A stretch of DNA of 20,522 nucleotides from assembly GCA_019425105.1 (NCBI GenBank), contig JAHYYD010000011.1, positions 1 through 20,522 on the forward strand, read 5' to 3'. Positions 1-7,703 of this stretch are shown piece by piece. The translations under genes were made by a program, and so were the position numbers. Numbering within the stretch: the stretch's first letter is position 1; each line of letters begins with the position of its first letter. The stretch is from Actinomycetota bacterium. Its GTDB lineage: Bacteria > Actinomycetota > Actinomycetes > Actinomycetales > Actinomycetaceae. The notes below the pieces were generated by a model. It was not told where the DNA came from, did no database searches, and saw only the letters and a program-made list of their open reading frames with translations.

Positions 1-860
1 CCTGGGTGAGCGGTCATTCGAAGGAATATCGGGCGACGATCCGCTTCGGCGTCGCCACCAACACGGATGATGCCGAAGGATTTGCTACCGCTGCGGTGGG
101 CTGTGCATCGCTGAGTGAGGAGCAGCTCGAGGCTGCTCTCGCGCCGTTGCGCGGCGACATCATGCAGGTCCCGTCCACCGTCTCGGCGATCAAGGTGAAT
201 GGAAAGCGTGCCTACGCACTCGCTCGCGCCGGCGAAGATGTCGAGCTGGCGGCTCGCCCGGTGCGCATTTCGCGCCTGGAGGTCCTCGCGCCGCCTCGCA
301 CCGTCGAGTGCGTGCTGGAGGAGGCTGACGCTGACAATGCACCCGACGGACAGGTTCTCTCCGGTCCCGTTCGCGTGGTCGATGTCGACGTCGTCGTCGA
401 GTGCTCCTCGGGCACCTACGTACGTGCTCTCGCGCGTGACGCGGGCGAGGCCCTCGGCGTGGGCGCCCACCTGACCGCGCTGCGCCGCACACGAGTGGGA
501 GACGTGACGGCGGAGTCGGCAATGACGCTCGACGAGCTGAGCGCCGCCGTCAAGGCAGCCACCCCGGAAGGAGAGCCGGAGGCGGAACCGATCCTGCCCC
601 TGATCCCCCTGGGGGAGGCCGCGCGCACCATGTTCCCCACTCTCCTCCTGACAGAGGCCGAGGCCGGAGCGTTCGCTCATGGTCAGGCCCCTCGGCGTTC
701 GCGCGGTGAACTGGCGCAGTGGGCGACCGAGGTCGACTATCGCCCGGACGGCTCGTCCGAGGAGGAAGCGTCACCGATCGCTGCGATCGCGCCGGACGGC
801 ACCGTCCCGGGTCTGCTTCGCATTGACGAGGCGCGCCTGCGTACTGTCCTGGTTTTCTAG
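1..860 (+). CDS. truB: tRNA pseudouridine(55) synthase TruB, 3' part only
   Basis: This gene runs in from the left edge; the first complete codon is at position 3 and the stop TAG ends at 860. TruB converts uridine 55 in the T-loop of tRNAs to pseudouridine in the cytoplasm. The visible part contains family blocks: YRATIRFGVATNTDDAEG, then VPSTVSAIKVNGKRAYALAR (the KxxGxxAY substrate-loop region), then SGTYVRALARDAG and LRRTRVGDV, followed by an actinobacterial-type C-terminal region ending in LLRIDEARLRTVLVF. The catalytic aspartate motif (GxxDPxATG) lies upstream and cannot be checked. An acidic, Pro/Glu-rich linker (EGEPEAEPILPLIPL) separates the catalytic part from the C-terminal domain. 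ribF starts 10 bases downstream, so the two are almost certainly cotranscribed, as in most Actinobacteria. The GTG at 6 is internal and not the real start. Confidence 0.95.
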   Translation, partial: WVSGHSKEYRATIRFGVATNTDDAEGFATAAVGCASLSEEQLEAALAPLRGDIMQVPSTVSAIKVNGKRAYALARAGEDVELAARPVRISRLEVLAPPRTVECVLEEADADNAPDGQVLSGPVRVVDVDVVVECSSGTYVRALARDAGEALGVGAHLTALRRTRVGDVTAESAMTLDELSAAVKAATPEGEPEAEPILPLIPLGEAARTMFPTLLLTEAEAGAFAHGQAPRRSRGELAQWATEVDYRPDGSSEEEASPIAAIAPDGTVPGLLRIDEARLRTVLVF

Positions 861-870
861 AAAGAGACTC

Positions 871-1860
871 ATGAACGTCTGGTATTCCCTCTCTGACATC
901 CCCGGCAACGAGGCCAGTGTCGTGACCATCGGTAACTTCGACGGTATGCACAACGGACACAAGAAGGTCGTCTCCACGTGTATTGAGCGCGCCCACAAGC
1001 TCGGAGTCGACGCGGTGGCCATCACCTTCGACCCGCATCCCATTCAGGTGCACAAGCCCGAAGTGGGCCTCCAGCTCATTTCCCCACTGCGTGACCGCCT
1101 CGACGCGATGGCCGCGGCCGGCCTGGACGCGACGCTCGTCGCGCGCTATGACGCGAGTGTCTACAGCCTCGAACCCGAGGAATTCGTCTACGAGTACCTG
1201 GTGGAGCGTTGCGGCGCGCGCGAGGTCGTCGTCGGCGAAGACTTCCGCTTCGGACGCGGCAACGCCGGAACGATCGACACGCTGCGCGAGCTGGGGAGCC
1301 GCTACGGATTTGGCGTCATCACCGTCACCGACATCGAGGCCCCCGAAGGTCGGCGCTGGTCCTCCTCGTGGGTACGTGAGCTCCTGGCGGCTGGAGACGT
1401 GTCCGGTGCTGCTCGCGTCCTCGGGCACCTGCACCGCATCCGTGGGACCGTCTGCCACGGTTTCAAGCGTGGCCGCACCCTCGGCTTCCCGACCGCGAAC
1501 CTCTCCGAAGACGTCGAAGGCGTCATTCCAGCCGACGGCGTCTACGCCGGTTGGGTTGTTCGCGCCGTGCCGGGCACACAGTCCGCTGAGTTCCTGCCTG
1601 CCGCCATCTCTGTGGGCACCAATCCCCAGTTCAACGGTGAGGAACGCACCGTTGAAGCCCACGTCCTGGGACGCTCGGACCTGAACCTCTACGGTGAACG
1701 CATCGCCGTCACGTTTGTGTCGCGCATCCGCCCGATGATGTCCTTCGACTCCCTCGACGGGCTGCTGACCCAGATGGACGATGACCTGCGTCAGACCGCA
1801 TCCATCCTCGGCATCGGTGTCGCTGGGCGCGTCGACCCGGACTCCGTGACCGCACGATAG
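871..1860 (+). CDS. ribF: Bifunctional riboflavin kinase / FAD synthetase RibF
   Basis: The 329-residue protein phosphorylates riboflavin to FMN and then adenylates FMN to FAD in the cytoplasm. The N-terminal nucleotidyltransferase half shows GNFDGMHNGH (residues 21-30), ITFDPHP and VVGEDFRFGRGNAGT. The C-terminal flavokinase half shows RIRGTVCHGFKRGRTLGFPTANL split over the ATP/flavin site, GVYAGWV, AISVGTNPQFNGEERTVEAH and the ERIAVTFVSRIRPMMSFDS region. The length matches ordinary bacterial RibF. I chose ATG 871 because the homology begins there (MNVWYSLSDIP). The same frame is open further upstream into truB, but that part reads as a truB shadow. Only a weak purine-rich stretch (AAAGAG, 861-866) precedes the start, so it may depend on translation of truB 10 bases upstream. 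The truB-ribF pairing is standard for actinomycetes. Confidence 0.96.
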   Translation: MNVWYSLSDIPGNEASVVTIGNFDGMHNGHKKVVSTCIERAHKLGVDAVAITFDPHPIQVHKPEVGLQLISPLRDRLDAMAAAGLDATLVARYDASVYSLEPEEFVYEYLVERCGAREVVVGEDFRFGRGNAGTIDTLRELGSRYGFGVITVTDIEAPEGRRWSSSWVRELLAAGDVSGAARVLGHLHRIRGTVCHGFKRGRTLGFPTANLSEDVEGVIPADGVYAGWVVRAVPGTQSAEFLPAAISVGTNPQFNGEERTVEAHVLGRSDLNLYGERIAVTFVSRIRPMMSFDSLDGLLTQMDDDLRQTASILGIGVAGRVDPDSVTAR

Positions 1861-1926
1861 GCCCCGCGCGGCAGACGAGCTGGGTGAATATCCACCCGGC
1901 GCGAGGCCCCGGAGCGGTGGATGGGG

Positions 1927-1951
1927 GGAGGGAAGCCTCCTCGTTGAGGAG
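1927..1951 (+). promoter_or_regulatory. Two mutually exclusive hairpins between ribF and rpsO
   Basis: GGAGG (1927-1931) can pair with CCTCC (1936-1940), or CTCCTC (1937-1942) can pair perfectly with GAGGAG (1946-1951) over a 3-base GTT loop. The two stems share the CCTCC strand, so only one can form at a time. There is no T-run, so this is not a simple intrinsic terminator. It lies downstream of the ribF stop (1860) and upstream of the rpsO promoter. A second stem-loop, CTGGGTG/CACCCGG (about 1880-1899), precedes it. Possible roles are 3'-end protection or processing of ribF mRNA, or conditional read-through. The function is unknown. Confidence 0.4.
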
Positions 1952-1998
1952 CGGAATCGTTAGCTTGGTCGCTCATTGTGGGGTTAAAGCGAGTGGCG

Positions 1999-2007
1999 TG
2001 CTACTGT
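1999..2007 (+). promoter_or_regulatory. Extended -10 promoter for rpsO
   Basis: TGCTACTGT fits the extended -10 pattern TGnTAnnnT (TACTGT at 2002-2007). No convincing -35 lies 17 bases upstream, which is common for extended -10 promoters. Initiation would fall near 2013-2015 and give a leader of about 77 bases before the rpsO GTG. Its placement after the ribF gap fits separate transcription of the small ribosomal protein gene. Not experimentally supported. Confidence 0.45.
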
Positions 2008-2012
2008 AGAAA

Positions 2013-2061
2013 GGCCGTACACCGGCCGCGGACTGTCAGCACCCGGGAAAAGCCCGGATGC
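2013..2061 (+). promoter_or_regulatory. Structured rpsO leader (candidate S15 autoregulatory RNA)
   Basis: Two stem-loops fill the predicted rpsO leader. The first is GGCCG (2013-2017) with CGGCC (2023-2027) over TACAC. The second runs 2039-2061: GCA/TGC outer pairs, a C-A mismatch, then CCGGG (2043-2047) with CCCGG (2053-2057) over an AAAAG loop. The Shine-Dalgarno AAAGGAG (2078-2084) follows directly. S15 represses its own translation through leader RNAs in several bacterial phyla, so a structured leader here is plausible. I cannot match this one to a known class. Confidence 0.4.
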
Positions 2062-2090
2062 CCCGCGCAACGAATACAAAGGAGAAGCCT

Positions 2091-2360
2091 GTGCCGCTGA
2101 GCAAGGACGTCAAGGACCAGATCATCGCCGAGTACGCTACCCACGAGGGCGACACCGGTTCCCCCGAGGTGCAGATCGCGCTGCTGACCCGTCGCATCAA
2201 GGATCTGACCGAGCACTTCAAGACCCACACGCACGACCACCACTCCCGTCGTGGCCTGCTGCTGCTGGTCGGCCGTCGTCGCCGCCTGCTGGGTTACCTG
2301 GCTGACATCGACATCGAGCGTTACCGCTCGCTCATCGAGCGTCTCGGCCTGCGCCGCTGA
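2091..2360 (+). CDS. rpsO: 30S ribosomal protein S15
   Basis: The 89-residue product is a primary binder of 16S rRNA in the platform of the small subunit. The sequence shows the family hallmarks: an opening helix ([14 protein letters not shown]), the [17 protein letters not shown] block, the [13 protein letters not shown] signature and the C-terminal RRLLGYL...[13 protein letters not shown]. The 89-residue length is the standard one. The start is GTG 2091, six bases after the strong Shine-Dalgarno AAAGGAG. An in-frame ATG at 2058 would add an unconserved extension and would bury the ribosome site inside the gene, so I reject it. The gene is followed immediately by an intrinsic terminator and then by pnp, the usual rpsO-pnp pair. 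Confidence 0.98.
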   Translation: MPLSKDVKDQIIAEYATHEGDTGSPEVQIALLTRRIKDLTEHFKTHTHDHHSRRGLLLLVGRRRRLLGYLADIDIERYRSLIERLGLRR

Positions 2361-2367
2361 TTTTGGG

Positions 2368-2403
2368 CCGGCCCGCCTCCCGTAGCGGAGACGGGCCGGT
2401 TTT
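2368..2403 (+). terminator. Intrinsic terminator after rpsO
   Basis: CCGGCCCG (2368-2375) pairs perfectly with CGGGCCGG (2392-2399). The stem is extended inside by CTCC/GGAG after a C-A mismatch, and TTTT (2400-2403) follows. It begins 8 bases after the rpsO stop. It probably separates rpsO from pnp, with some read-through possible. Confidence 0.88.
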
Positions 2404-2428
2404 CACACGCCCGCCTCGGGCAAACCGT

Positions 2429-2503
2429 TATATTTCGCGCGAAAGCCGCCGGTTTTCGACAGTGGCCTACGGAGCGTTTATCCGTGGGCTTCGATCGAAG
2501 GCC
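2429..2503 (+). promoter_or_regulatory. pnp promoter and leader with two perfect palindromes
   Basis: A -10-like TATATT lies at 2429-2434 without a clear -35. It overlaps a perfect 12-base palindrome TTTCGCGCGAAA (2433-2444). A second perfect 12-base palindrome CTTCGATCGAAG (2489-2500), extended by GG/CC after one mismatch to 2486-2503, lies in the leader 44 bases before the start codon. A further promoter-like pair (TCGACA at 2456-2461, then TTATCC at 2478) lies between them. pnp is autoregulated through a leader stem-loop in enteric bacteria, so the second palindrome is a natural candidate for RNase processing. The first could be an operator. Confidence 0.4.
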
Positions 2504-2544
2504 GAAGTGGAGCGCGACACCAACAAACCAAGGAGAAACGCCCC

Positions 2545-4890
2545 ATGATGGAAGGCTCCGACATCATCGCCGCAGAGGCGATTATCGATAACGGCCGTTT
2601 CGGCAAGCGCGTCGTGCGCTTCGAAACCGGCCGTCTCGCCAAGCAGGCTGCAGGTTCCGCCCTGGCCTACCTGGACGATTCCACCACCGTTCTGTCCGCC
2701 ACCACGGTGGGCAAGAACCCGAAGGACCAGTTCGACTTCTTCCCGCTGACCGTCGACGTGGAGGAGCGTCAGTACGCCGCGGGTCGCATCCCCGGTTCCT
2801 TCTTCCGCCGCGAAGGCCGCGCGGGCACCGAGGCCATCCTGGCCGCCCGTCTCATCGACCGCCCGCTGCGCCCCGGCTTCGTCAAGGGCCTGCGCAACGA
2901 GGTTCAGGTCGTCGAAACCGTCCTGACGATCGATCCGGACGACGCCTACGACGTTCTGGCGATCAACGCCGCGTCCATGTCCACCCAGATCGCCGGTCTG
3001 CCCTTCACGGGCCCGATCGGCGGCACCCGCCTGGCGCTCATCGACGACCAGTGGGTCGCGTTCCCGCGTTGGAGCGAGCTCGAGCGTTCCGTGTTCAACA
3101 TCGTTGTCGCGGGCCGTATCGTCACCAAGGAAGACGGCTCTGAAGACGTCGCGATCATGATGGTTGAGGCCGGCGGCGGCAAGAATGAGTGGGAGCTCAT
3201 TCAGGCCGGCGCCACCGCGCCCACCGAAGATGTCGTGGCCGACGGCCTTGAGGCCGCCAAGCCCTTCATCAAGGCGCTGTGCGAGGCTCAGATCAAGGTC
3301 GCAGAAAAGGCTTCCAAGGAGACCGCCGACTTCCCGCTGTTCCTGGACTACACCGACGAAGAGTACGCGGCGGTCGAGGAGTACGCGGCCGAGAAGATCG
3401 CTCAGGCCCTGCTGACCGAGGGCAAGCTCGCCCGCGATGAGGCCGTTGACGCCGTCAAGGAAGAGATGCTTGGGGCCCTGGCCGAGCGCTTCCCCGAGTC
3501 GGAGAAGGCCCTCAAGGCCGCGTTCCGTTCGCTCGAGAAGGCCACGATCCGTAACCGCACCCTGCGCGAAGAGATCCGCATGGACGGCCGTACGCCGCGC
3601 CAGATCCGTTCGCTGTCCGCAGAGGTTGAGGTTCTGCCCCGCGTGCACGGCTCCGCCCTCTTCCAGCGCGGTGAGACCCAGATCCTGGGCATCACCACCC
3701 TGGCGATGCTGCGCATGGAGCAGCAGATCGACAACCTGTCGCCCATTAACTCCAAGCGCTACATGCACCAGTACAACTTCCCCCCGTTCTCCACGGGTGA
3801 GGTCGGCCGCGTCGGCTCCCCGAAGCGCCGCGAGATCGGCCACGGCGACCTGGCCGAGCGCGCTCTGGTTCCCGTCCTGCCGTCGCGTGAGGACTTCCCC
3901 TACGCGATCCGTCAGGTCTCCGAGACCATGGGCTCCAACGGCTCCTCCTCGATGGGCTCCGTCTGCGCCTCGACCCTGTCTCTCCTCCAGGCCGGCGTGC
4001 CGCTGCGCGCCCCCGTCGCGGGCATCGCGATGGGCCTCATGACGGGCGAGGTCGACGGCCAGTTCAAGGCTGTCACCCTGACCGACATCCTGGGCGCCGA
4101 GGACGGCTTCGGCGACATGGACTTCAAGGTTGCCGGTACCCGCGACTTCATCACGGCCCTGCAGCTGGACACCAAGCTCGACGGTATCGACTCCCAGGTG
4201 CTGCGCGGCGCGCTGGCCCAGGCTCGCGATGCCCGCCTGGCGATCCTCGACCTCATCAACCAGGCGATTGACGGCCCCGACGAGATGAGCCCCAACGCTC
4301 CTCGTATCATCACCGTCAAGGTCCCCGTCGATAAGATCGGCGAGGTCATTGGCCCCAAGGGCAAGATGATCAACCAGATCCAGGACGAGACCGGCGCCGA
4401 TGTCACCATCGAGGACGACGGCACCGTCTACATCGCCTCCTCCGACGGCGCCTCGGCCGAGGCTGCCCGCACGATGGTCAACCAGATCGCGAACCCGCAG
4501 ATGCCTGAGGTTGGCGAGCGCTTCGTCGGCACGGTCGTCAAGACCACGTCGTTCGGCGCCTTCGTGTCGCTGACCCCCGGCAAGGACGGCCTCCTGCACA
4601 TCTCGCAGGTCCGTCGCCTCGTGGGTGGCAAGCGCATCGACTCCGTGGACGACGTCCTGCAGGTCGGCCAGCAGGTCGAGGTCGAGATCGCTGAGATCGG
4701 CGACCGCGGCAAGCTGAGCCTGCACGCCGTCATCGACGGCGAGGCCGGCGAGCTTGAGGCTCCCGAGGGTGAGCAGGCCGAGCAGCGTCGTGAGCGTCGT
4801 GATCGCTCCGAGCGTCGCGAGCGTCGCCCCCGCACCCGCACCCGTCGTCGCCGTGACGACGAGCGTGAAGAGGGCGCTTCCGAGGAGTGA
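2545..4890 (+). CDS. pnp: Polyribonucleotide nucleotidyltransferase (PNPase)
   Basis: The 781-residue enzyme degrades RNA 3'-to-5' by phosphorolysis, and can also polymerise nucleotides, as a homotrimer. The first RNase PH domain shows [19 protein letters not shown] and [12 protein letters not shown] helical linker follows (about 230-330), then the second RNase PH core with RGETQILG, the [13 protein letters not shown] block and the [21 protein letters not shown] block. A KH domain (from about 585, with [12 protein letters not shown]) and an S1 domain (about 655-731, [13 protein letters not shown]...LLHISQV) complete the family layout. The last 45 or so residues are a mixed-charge, arginine-rich tail typical of actinomycete PNPases. 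I chose ATG 2545, nine bases after AGGAG (2531-2535). A second in-frame ATG follows directly at 2548. It probably acts with RNase J, encoded downstream, in mRNA decay. Confidence 0.98.
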   Translation: MMEGSDIIAAEAIIDNGRFGKRVVRFETGRLAKQAAGSALAYLDDSTTVLSATTVGKNPKDQFDFFPLTVDVEERQYAAGRIPGSFFRREGRAGTEAILAARLIDRPLRPGFVKGLRNEVQVVETVLTIDPDDAYDVLAINAASMSTQIAGLPFTGPIGGTRLALIDDQWVAFPRWSELERSVFNIVVAGRIVTKEDGSEDVAIMMVEAGGGKNEWELIQAGATAPTEDVVADGLEAAKPFIKALCEAQIKVAEKASKETADFPLFLDYTDEEYAAVEEYAAEKIAQALLTEGKLARDEAVDAVKEEMLGALAERFPESEKALKAAFRSLEKATIRNRTLREEIRMDGRTPRQIRSLSAEVEVLPRVHGSALFQRGETQILGITTLAMLRMEQQIDNLSPINSKRYMHQYNFPPFSTGEVGRVGSPKRREIGHGDLAERALVPVLPSREDFPYAIRQVSETMGSNGSSSMGSVCASTLSLLQAGVPLRAPVAGIAMGLMTGEVDGQFKAVTLTDILGAEDGFGDMDFKVAGTRDFITALQLDTKLDGIDSQVLRGALAQARDARLAILDLINQAIDGPDEMSPNAPRIITVKVPVDKIGEVIGPKGKMINQIQDETGADVTIEDDGTVYIASSDGASAEAARTMVNQIANPQMPEVGERFVGTVVKTTSFGAFVSLTPGKDGLLHISQVRRLVGGKRIDSVDDVLQVGQQVEVEIAEIGDRGKLSLHAVIDGEAGELEAPEGEQAEQRRERRDRSERRERRPRTRTRRRRDDEREEGASEE

Positions 4891-4913
4891 GTAGCTCCCG
4901 CTAGCTGAATTGT

Positions 4914-4962
4914 GCCGGTGGCCGGGACGGAGTGTGTACTCCGCCCGGCCACCGGCCTTTTT
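4914..4962 (+). terminator. Strong intrinsic terminator after pnp
   Basis: GCCGGTGGCCGGG (4914-4926) pairs perfectly with CCCGGCCACCGGC (4944-4956). Past a bulged A, CGGAGT pairs with ACTCCG over a GTGT loop. A TTTTT run (4958-4962) follows. The 19 base pairs make this the strongest terminator in the window and isolate pnp from the M16 peptidase gene. Confidence 0.93.
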
Positions 4963-4967
4963 GCGGC

Positions 4968-5005
4968 TAGACTGTGTACGTTTCGTGCCAAGCCCCGATC
5001 AGGGG
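4968..5005 (+). promoter_or_regulatory. Promoter and small leader hairpin for the M16 peptidase gene
   Basis: TAGACT (4968-4973), a typical actinobacterial -10, lies five bases after the pnp terminator T-run. Transcription would begin near 4980. The short leader contains CCCC (4993-4996) paired with GGGG (5002-5005) just before the ribosome site AGAGGAG (5011-5017). No clear -35 is visible. Confidence 0.45.
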
Positions 5006-5021
5006 ATGCAAGAGGAGAAAA

Positions 5022-6326
5022 ATGACCCCCAAGCCGCTGCCGCTCAACGAGGCGCGTCTGTCCATCGAGGACGGCGATACCCGCATTGATCGCACGATCC
5101 TGGGAGCGGGAACGCGCGTTCTCACCCAGATGATCCCGGCGACGAAGAGCGCGGGAGTCTCTCTGTGGGTGCCCGTGGGCTCTCGCGACGAGGGAGAGCG
5201 CACAGCGGGTTCGACCCACTTCCTCGAGCACCTCCTCTTTAAGGGCACGAACAAGCGCACCGCCCTGGACATCGCGGTCGCCTTCGACAGCGTCGGCGGC
5301 GAATCGAACGCGGAGACGGCGCGCGAGCACACCGCCTACTGGGCGCGCGTGCGCGACGCCGACCTGAACATGGCGATCGAGACCCTGACCGACATGGTCA
5401 CGGACTCCCGCCTGGATGAGGATGACTTTTCGATGGAACGTGGCGTCATCCTGGACGAACTGGCGATGGGGGAGGATTCGCCGACCGATACGGTTCACGA
5501 TGCCTTCCAGCTGGCCGTCCACGGCGAACGCCCGATCGGGCGCCCGGTAGGCGGCACGGCTCAGGCGATCCGCGAGGTCGAGCGCGCAGACGTGTGGGAG
5601 CACTACCAGGCTCACTACGGCCCCTCGTCCCTCATTGTGGCCGCCGCCGGTAACGTCGACCACGAATCGGTGTGCGAGCGCGTCCAGGCTGCGCTCGACG
5701 GATCGCCCTGGGATGGGCGCAGCGCGGCCGCGCCCCGGCCTCGTCGATCGACGGCCCCGAGCCCGATTGCGGACCACGACAAGGACATTACCCGCCGACG
5801 TGACGTCACCCAGGCGCACGTCATCATTGGGTGCGAGGGCCTGTCGGCGACGGACCCGGCGGGCCCGACCATGAGCGTCCTGCTGTCGGTCCTGGGTGGA
5901 TCCATGTCGTCGCGCCTCTTCCAGGAGGTGCGTGAAAAGCGCGGCCTGGCCTACACGACCTACGCCTTCGACGTCGCCTACTCAGATACGGGCACCTTCG
6001 GCATGTACGCGGGCTGCAGCCCCGACAAGGTCGACGAGGTCGAGGCCATCATGCGCGCACAGCTGGAGCAGCTGGCGGCAGATGGCCCGACCGAGGAGGA
6101 AATGACGCGTGTGCGTGGGCAGGTGCGCGGCGGCGTTGTCCTGGGGCTGGAAGACAACTGGTCGCGCATGATGCGATTGGGCCGCTCGGAGATCATCGGA
6201 CGCTACCGTCCCATCGATGAGTCCCTCGCGGAGTTCGACGCGGTCGAAGCCCGCGACGTGCGCGCGTTGGCTGCGTCCCTCGTCACCAAGCTGGATTGCC
6301 GGGCTCTCGTCCTACCTGCCAAGTAA
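5022..6326 (+). CDS. M16 family zinc peptidase (pitrilysin / processing-peptidase type)
   Basis: The 434-residue protein belongs to the M16B peptidases, which degrade or process peptides in a clam-shell chamber. The inverted zinc motif HxxEH is HFLEH at residues 66-70. The downstream acidic ligand region is ERGVILDELAMGEDSPTD. The C-terminal half carries the usual non-catalytic partner fold, with RLFQEVREKRGLAYT, the RxxR/Y pair that closes on substrate. Length and motifs fit the single-chain bacterial enzymes found directly after pnp throughout Actinobacteria. There is no signal peptide, so it should be cytoplasmic. The start ATG 5022 lies close behind AGAGGAG; the same frame is open upstream but crosses the promoter. 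The physiological substrate is unknown. The family call is firm, and any named function such as mitochondrial-like processing is not. Confidence 0.93.
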   Translation: MTPKPLPLNEARLSIEDGDTRIDRTILGAGTRVLTQMIPATKSAGVSLWVPVGSRDEGERTAGSTHFLEHLLFKGTNKRTALDIAVAFDSVGGESNAETAREHTAYWARVRDADLNMAIETLTDMVTDSRLDEDDFSMERGVILDELAMGEDSPTDTVHDAFQLAVHGERPIGRPVGGTAQAIREVERADVWEHYQAHYGPSSLIVAAAGNVDHESVCERVQAALDGSPWDGRSAAAPRPRRSTAPSPIADHDKDITRRRDVTQAHVIIGCEGLSATDPAGPTMSVLLSVLGGSMSSRLFQEVREKRGLAYTTYAFDVAYSDTGTFGMYAGCSPDKVDEVEAIMRAQLEQLAADGPTEEEMTRVRGQVRGGVVLGLEDNWSRMMRLGRSEIIGRYRPIDESLAEFDAVEARDVRALAASLVTKLDCRALVLPAK

Positions 6327-6384
6327 GAAACGGGGGAGTGAGAAACCCCCTGTCCGTCCGCGTGAGGCCTCGCCGCCGCGGGCA

Positions 6385-6417
6385 TACCCTGAAAACACAC
6401 ATCACCATCAAAAGGAG
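6385..6417 (+). promoter_or_regulatory. Possible dapB promoter and ribosome-binding site
   Basis: TACCCT (6385-6390) fits TAnnnT and lies 34 bases before the dapB ATG. AAAGGAG (6411-6417), six bases before that ATG, is a strong Shine-Dalgarno. Upstream, GGGGG (6332-6336) and CCCCC (6346-6350) can form a hairpin after the peptidase stop, but no T-run follows it. No strong -35 is seen, so read-through from the peptidase gene is also possible. Confidence 0.4.
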
Positions 6418-6423
6418 AGCGCA

Positions 6424-7164
6424 ATGATTCGCGTGGCAGTGACCGGAGCCAAGGGCCGAATGGGCTCGACTGTTGTCCAGGCGGTGACGGGCACCCCGGA
6501 TATGGAGGTTGTTGCACTCTTCGACGCGGGAGATGAGATCACCGCGCAGAGCATGAACGGCGCGCAGGTCGCCGTCGACTTCTCAATCCCCAGCGTCACC
6601 GAGTCCAACGTGCACGCCCTCCTCGACGCGGGCGTGGACGTCGTCGTGGGCACGACCGGCTGGACGGACGAGTCCTACGCGCGTGTGCGCGAACATGCCG
6701 AGGCGGCCGAGCGCGCCGTGTTGATCGCCCCGAACTTCGCGATGGGTGCGGTCCTGGCCATGAAATTCGCGGCGATGGCCGCTCCCTACTTCGAGTCCGC
6801 CGAGGTTATCGAGATGCATCACCCGGCCAAGGTGGACGCCCCCTCAGGCACCGCGGTGGCGACCGCGCGCGGCATCGCGAAGGCCCGCGCCGAGGCTGGC
6901 CTGGGCGAGATGCCCGACGCGACGCAGACCGACGAGCTCGGCAGTCGTGGCGGCCGCGTTGACGGCGTTCCTGTCCATGCTGTGCGCCTGCGCGGCCTGA
7001 CCGCCTCGGAGGAGATCCTGCTGGGTAATGCGGGCGAACAGCTGGTGATTCGTACGGATTCCTTCGACCGCGTGTCCTTTATGCCCGGCGTCCTCCTGGG
7101 CGTGCGCCGCGTCATCGGTCGCACAGGCCTGACGATCGGGCTCGATCAGGTGATGGGCCTGTGA
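6424..7164 (+). CDS. dapB: 4-hydroxy-tetrahydrodipicolinate reductase DapB
   Basis: The 246-residue cytoplasmic enzyme reduces the product of DapA with NAD(P)H, the second committed step towards diaminopimelate and lysine. The Rossmann glycine loop is VAVTGAKGRMG (residues 4-14). Further family motifs are VDFSIPSVT, GTTGW, IAPNFAMGA, the active-site EMHHPAKVDAPSGTA (His-His and Lys) and the C-terminal SFMPGVLLGVRRV. The length is normal for actinobacteria. The start ATG 6424 sits six bases after AAAGGAG. The stop codon overlaps the GTG of the next gene (GTGA), so the acetyltransferase is probably translationally coupled. dapA lies about 0.65 kb further on rather than adjacent, and no thyX intervenes, unlike some related genomes. 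Confidence 0.97.
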   Translation: MIRVAVTGAKGRMGSTVVQAVTGTPDMEVVALFDAGDEITAQSMNGAQVAVDFSIPSVTESNVHALLDAGVDVVVGTTGWTDESYARVREHAEAAERAVLIAPNFAMGAVLAMKFAAMAAPYFESAEVIEMHHPAKVDAPSGTAVATARGIAKARAEAGLGEMPDATQTDELGSRGGRVDGVPVHAVRLRGLTASEEILLGNAGEQLVIRTDSFDRVSFMPGVLLGVRRVIGRTGLTIGLDQVMGL

Positions 7165-7703
7165 GTTCGACCGTCGGTCCCGACCGCTCTGTGCGGCCCG
7201 CCCAGCGCGGCGACGCCCCCGCGATCGCGCAGCTGCAGTACGAAGCGTGGCGTTCCCTCATGGGGGAGAGCGCGTTGGGTGCACAGGGCATCACGGTTGA
7301 GACGCTCGCCGCGCAGTGGGAGGAGACGCTCGGTGCGCCGCGGCCCGCGGGTTCCGCGCTTCTCGTGGCCCTCCACGGGAACATGATCGTGGGCTTTGCG
7401 CTTGCCGGTCCCGACGAGGCCGGGGCCGCCTCGGGCGACTTAGCCACCTCGGGCGACGGCGCGGTGGCCGCGACGCAGGTGTACGAGCTGACGGTGGAGA
7501 AGAACTTCCGGCGCTCGGGTCATGCGTCGCGCCTGCTGGCGGCTGTTGCTGACTTGACGAGTGGCCAGCTGCGCGCCTGGGTGGGCGTTGACGATGAGGA
7601 GCGTCAGCGTTTTTACACGTCGGCGGGTTTTGCGCCCTCCGGTGCGGTGCGCGTGCTGGGTGATGGGCTGACGCAACACATGTGGTGGGCGGATCGCGAC
7701 TAA
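7161..7703 (+). CDS. GNAT family N-acetyltransferase, substrate unknown
   Basis: The 180-residue protein has the GNAT acetyl-CoA fold. The central strand and helix read VYELTVEKNFRRSGHASRLL, matching the pyrophosphate-binding R/QxxGxA pattern (RRSGHA). A C-terminal FYTSAGF block is typical of the family. An N-terminal RPAQRGDAPAIAQLQYEAW block matches the first strand and helix. The GTG start overlaps the dapB TGA by four bases, which implies coupled translation. Homologues of uncertain role occur at this place in some actinomycetes. Its substrate could be a small amine, a protein N-terminus or a diaminopimelate-pathway compound. Only the location hints at the last, so I do not name a function. 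Confidence 0.88.
   Translation: MSSTVGPDRSVRPAQRGDAPAIAQLQYEAWRSLMGESALGAQGITVETLAAQWEETLGAPRPAGSALLVALHGNMIVGFALAGPDEAGAASGDLATSGDGAVAATQVYELTVEKNFRRSGHASRLLAAVADLTSGQLRAWVGVDDEERQRFYTSAGFAPSGAVRVLGDGLTQHMWWADRD

Noticed and set aside
1868..1917. Repeated AGGCCCCG flanking the hairpin after ribF as a mobile-element or att remnant
   Set aside because: The repeat is only eight bases of GC-rich sequence with no transposase or integrase gene near it; chance is likely.
2058..2090. ATG upstream and in frame with rpsO
   Set aside because: It adds residues absent from S15 and would place the strong AAAGGAG inside the gene; GTG 2091 gives the standard 89 residues.
2467..4725. Very long open frame on the - strand opposite pnp (752 codons)
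   Set aside because: It is the complement of a GC-biased coding frame; its translation is a Val/Asp/Gly/Leu-rich shadow without domains, and pnp on the + strand is unmistakable. The same applies to the - strand frames at 550-1662, 15304-17265 and 17392-18891.
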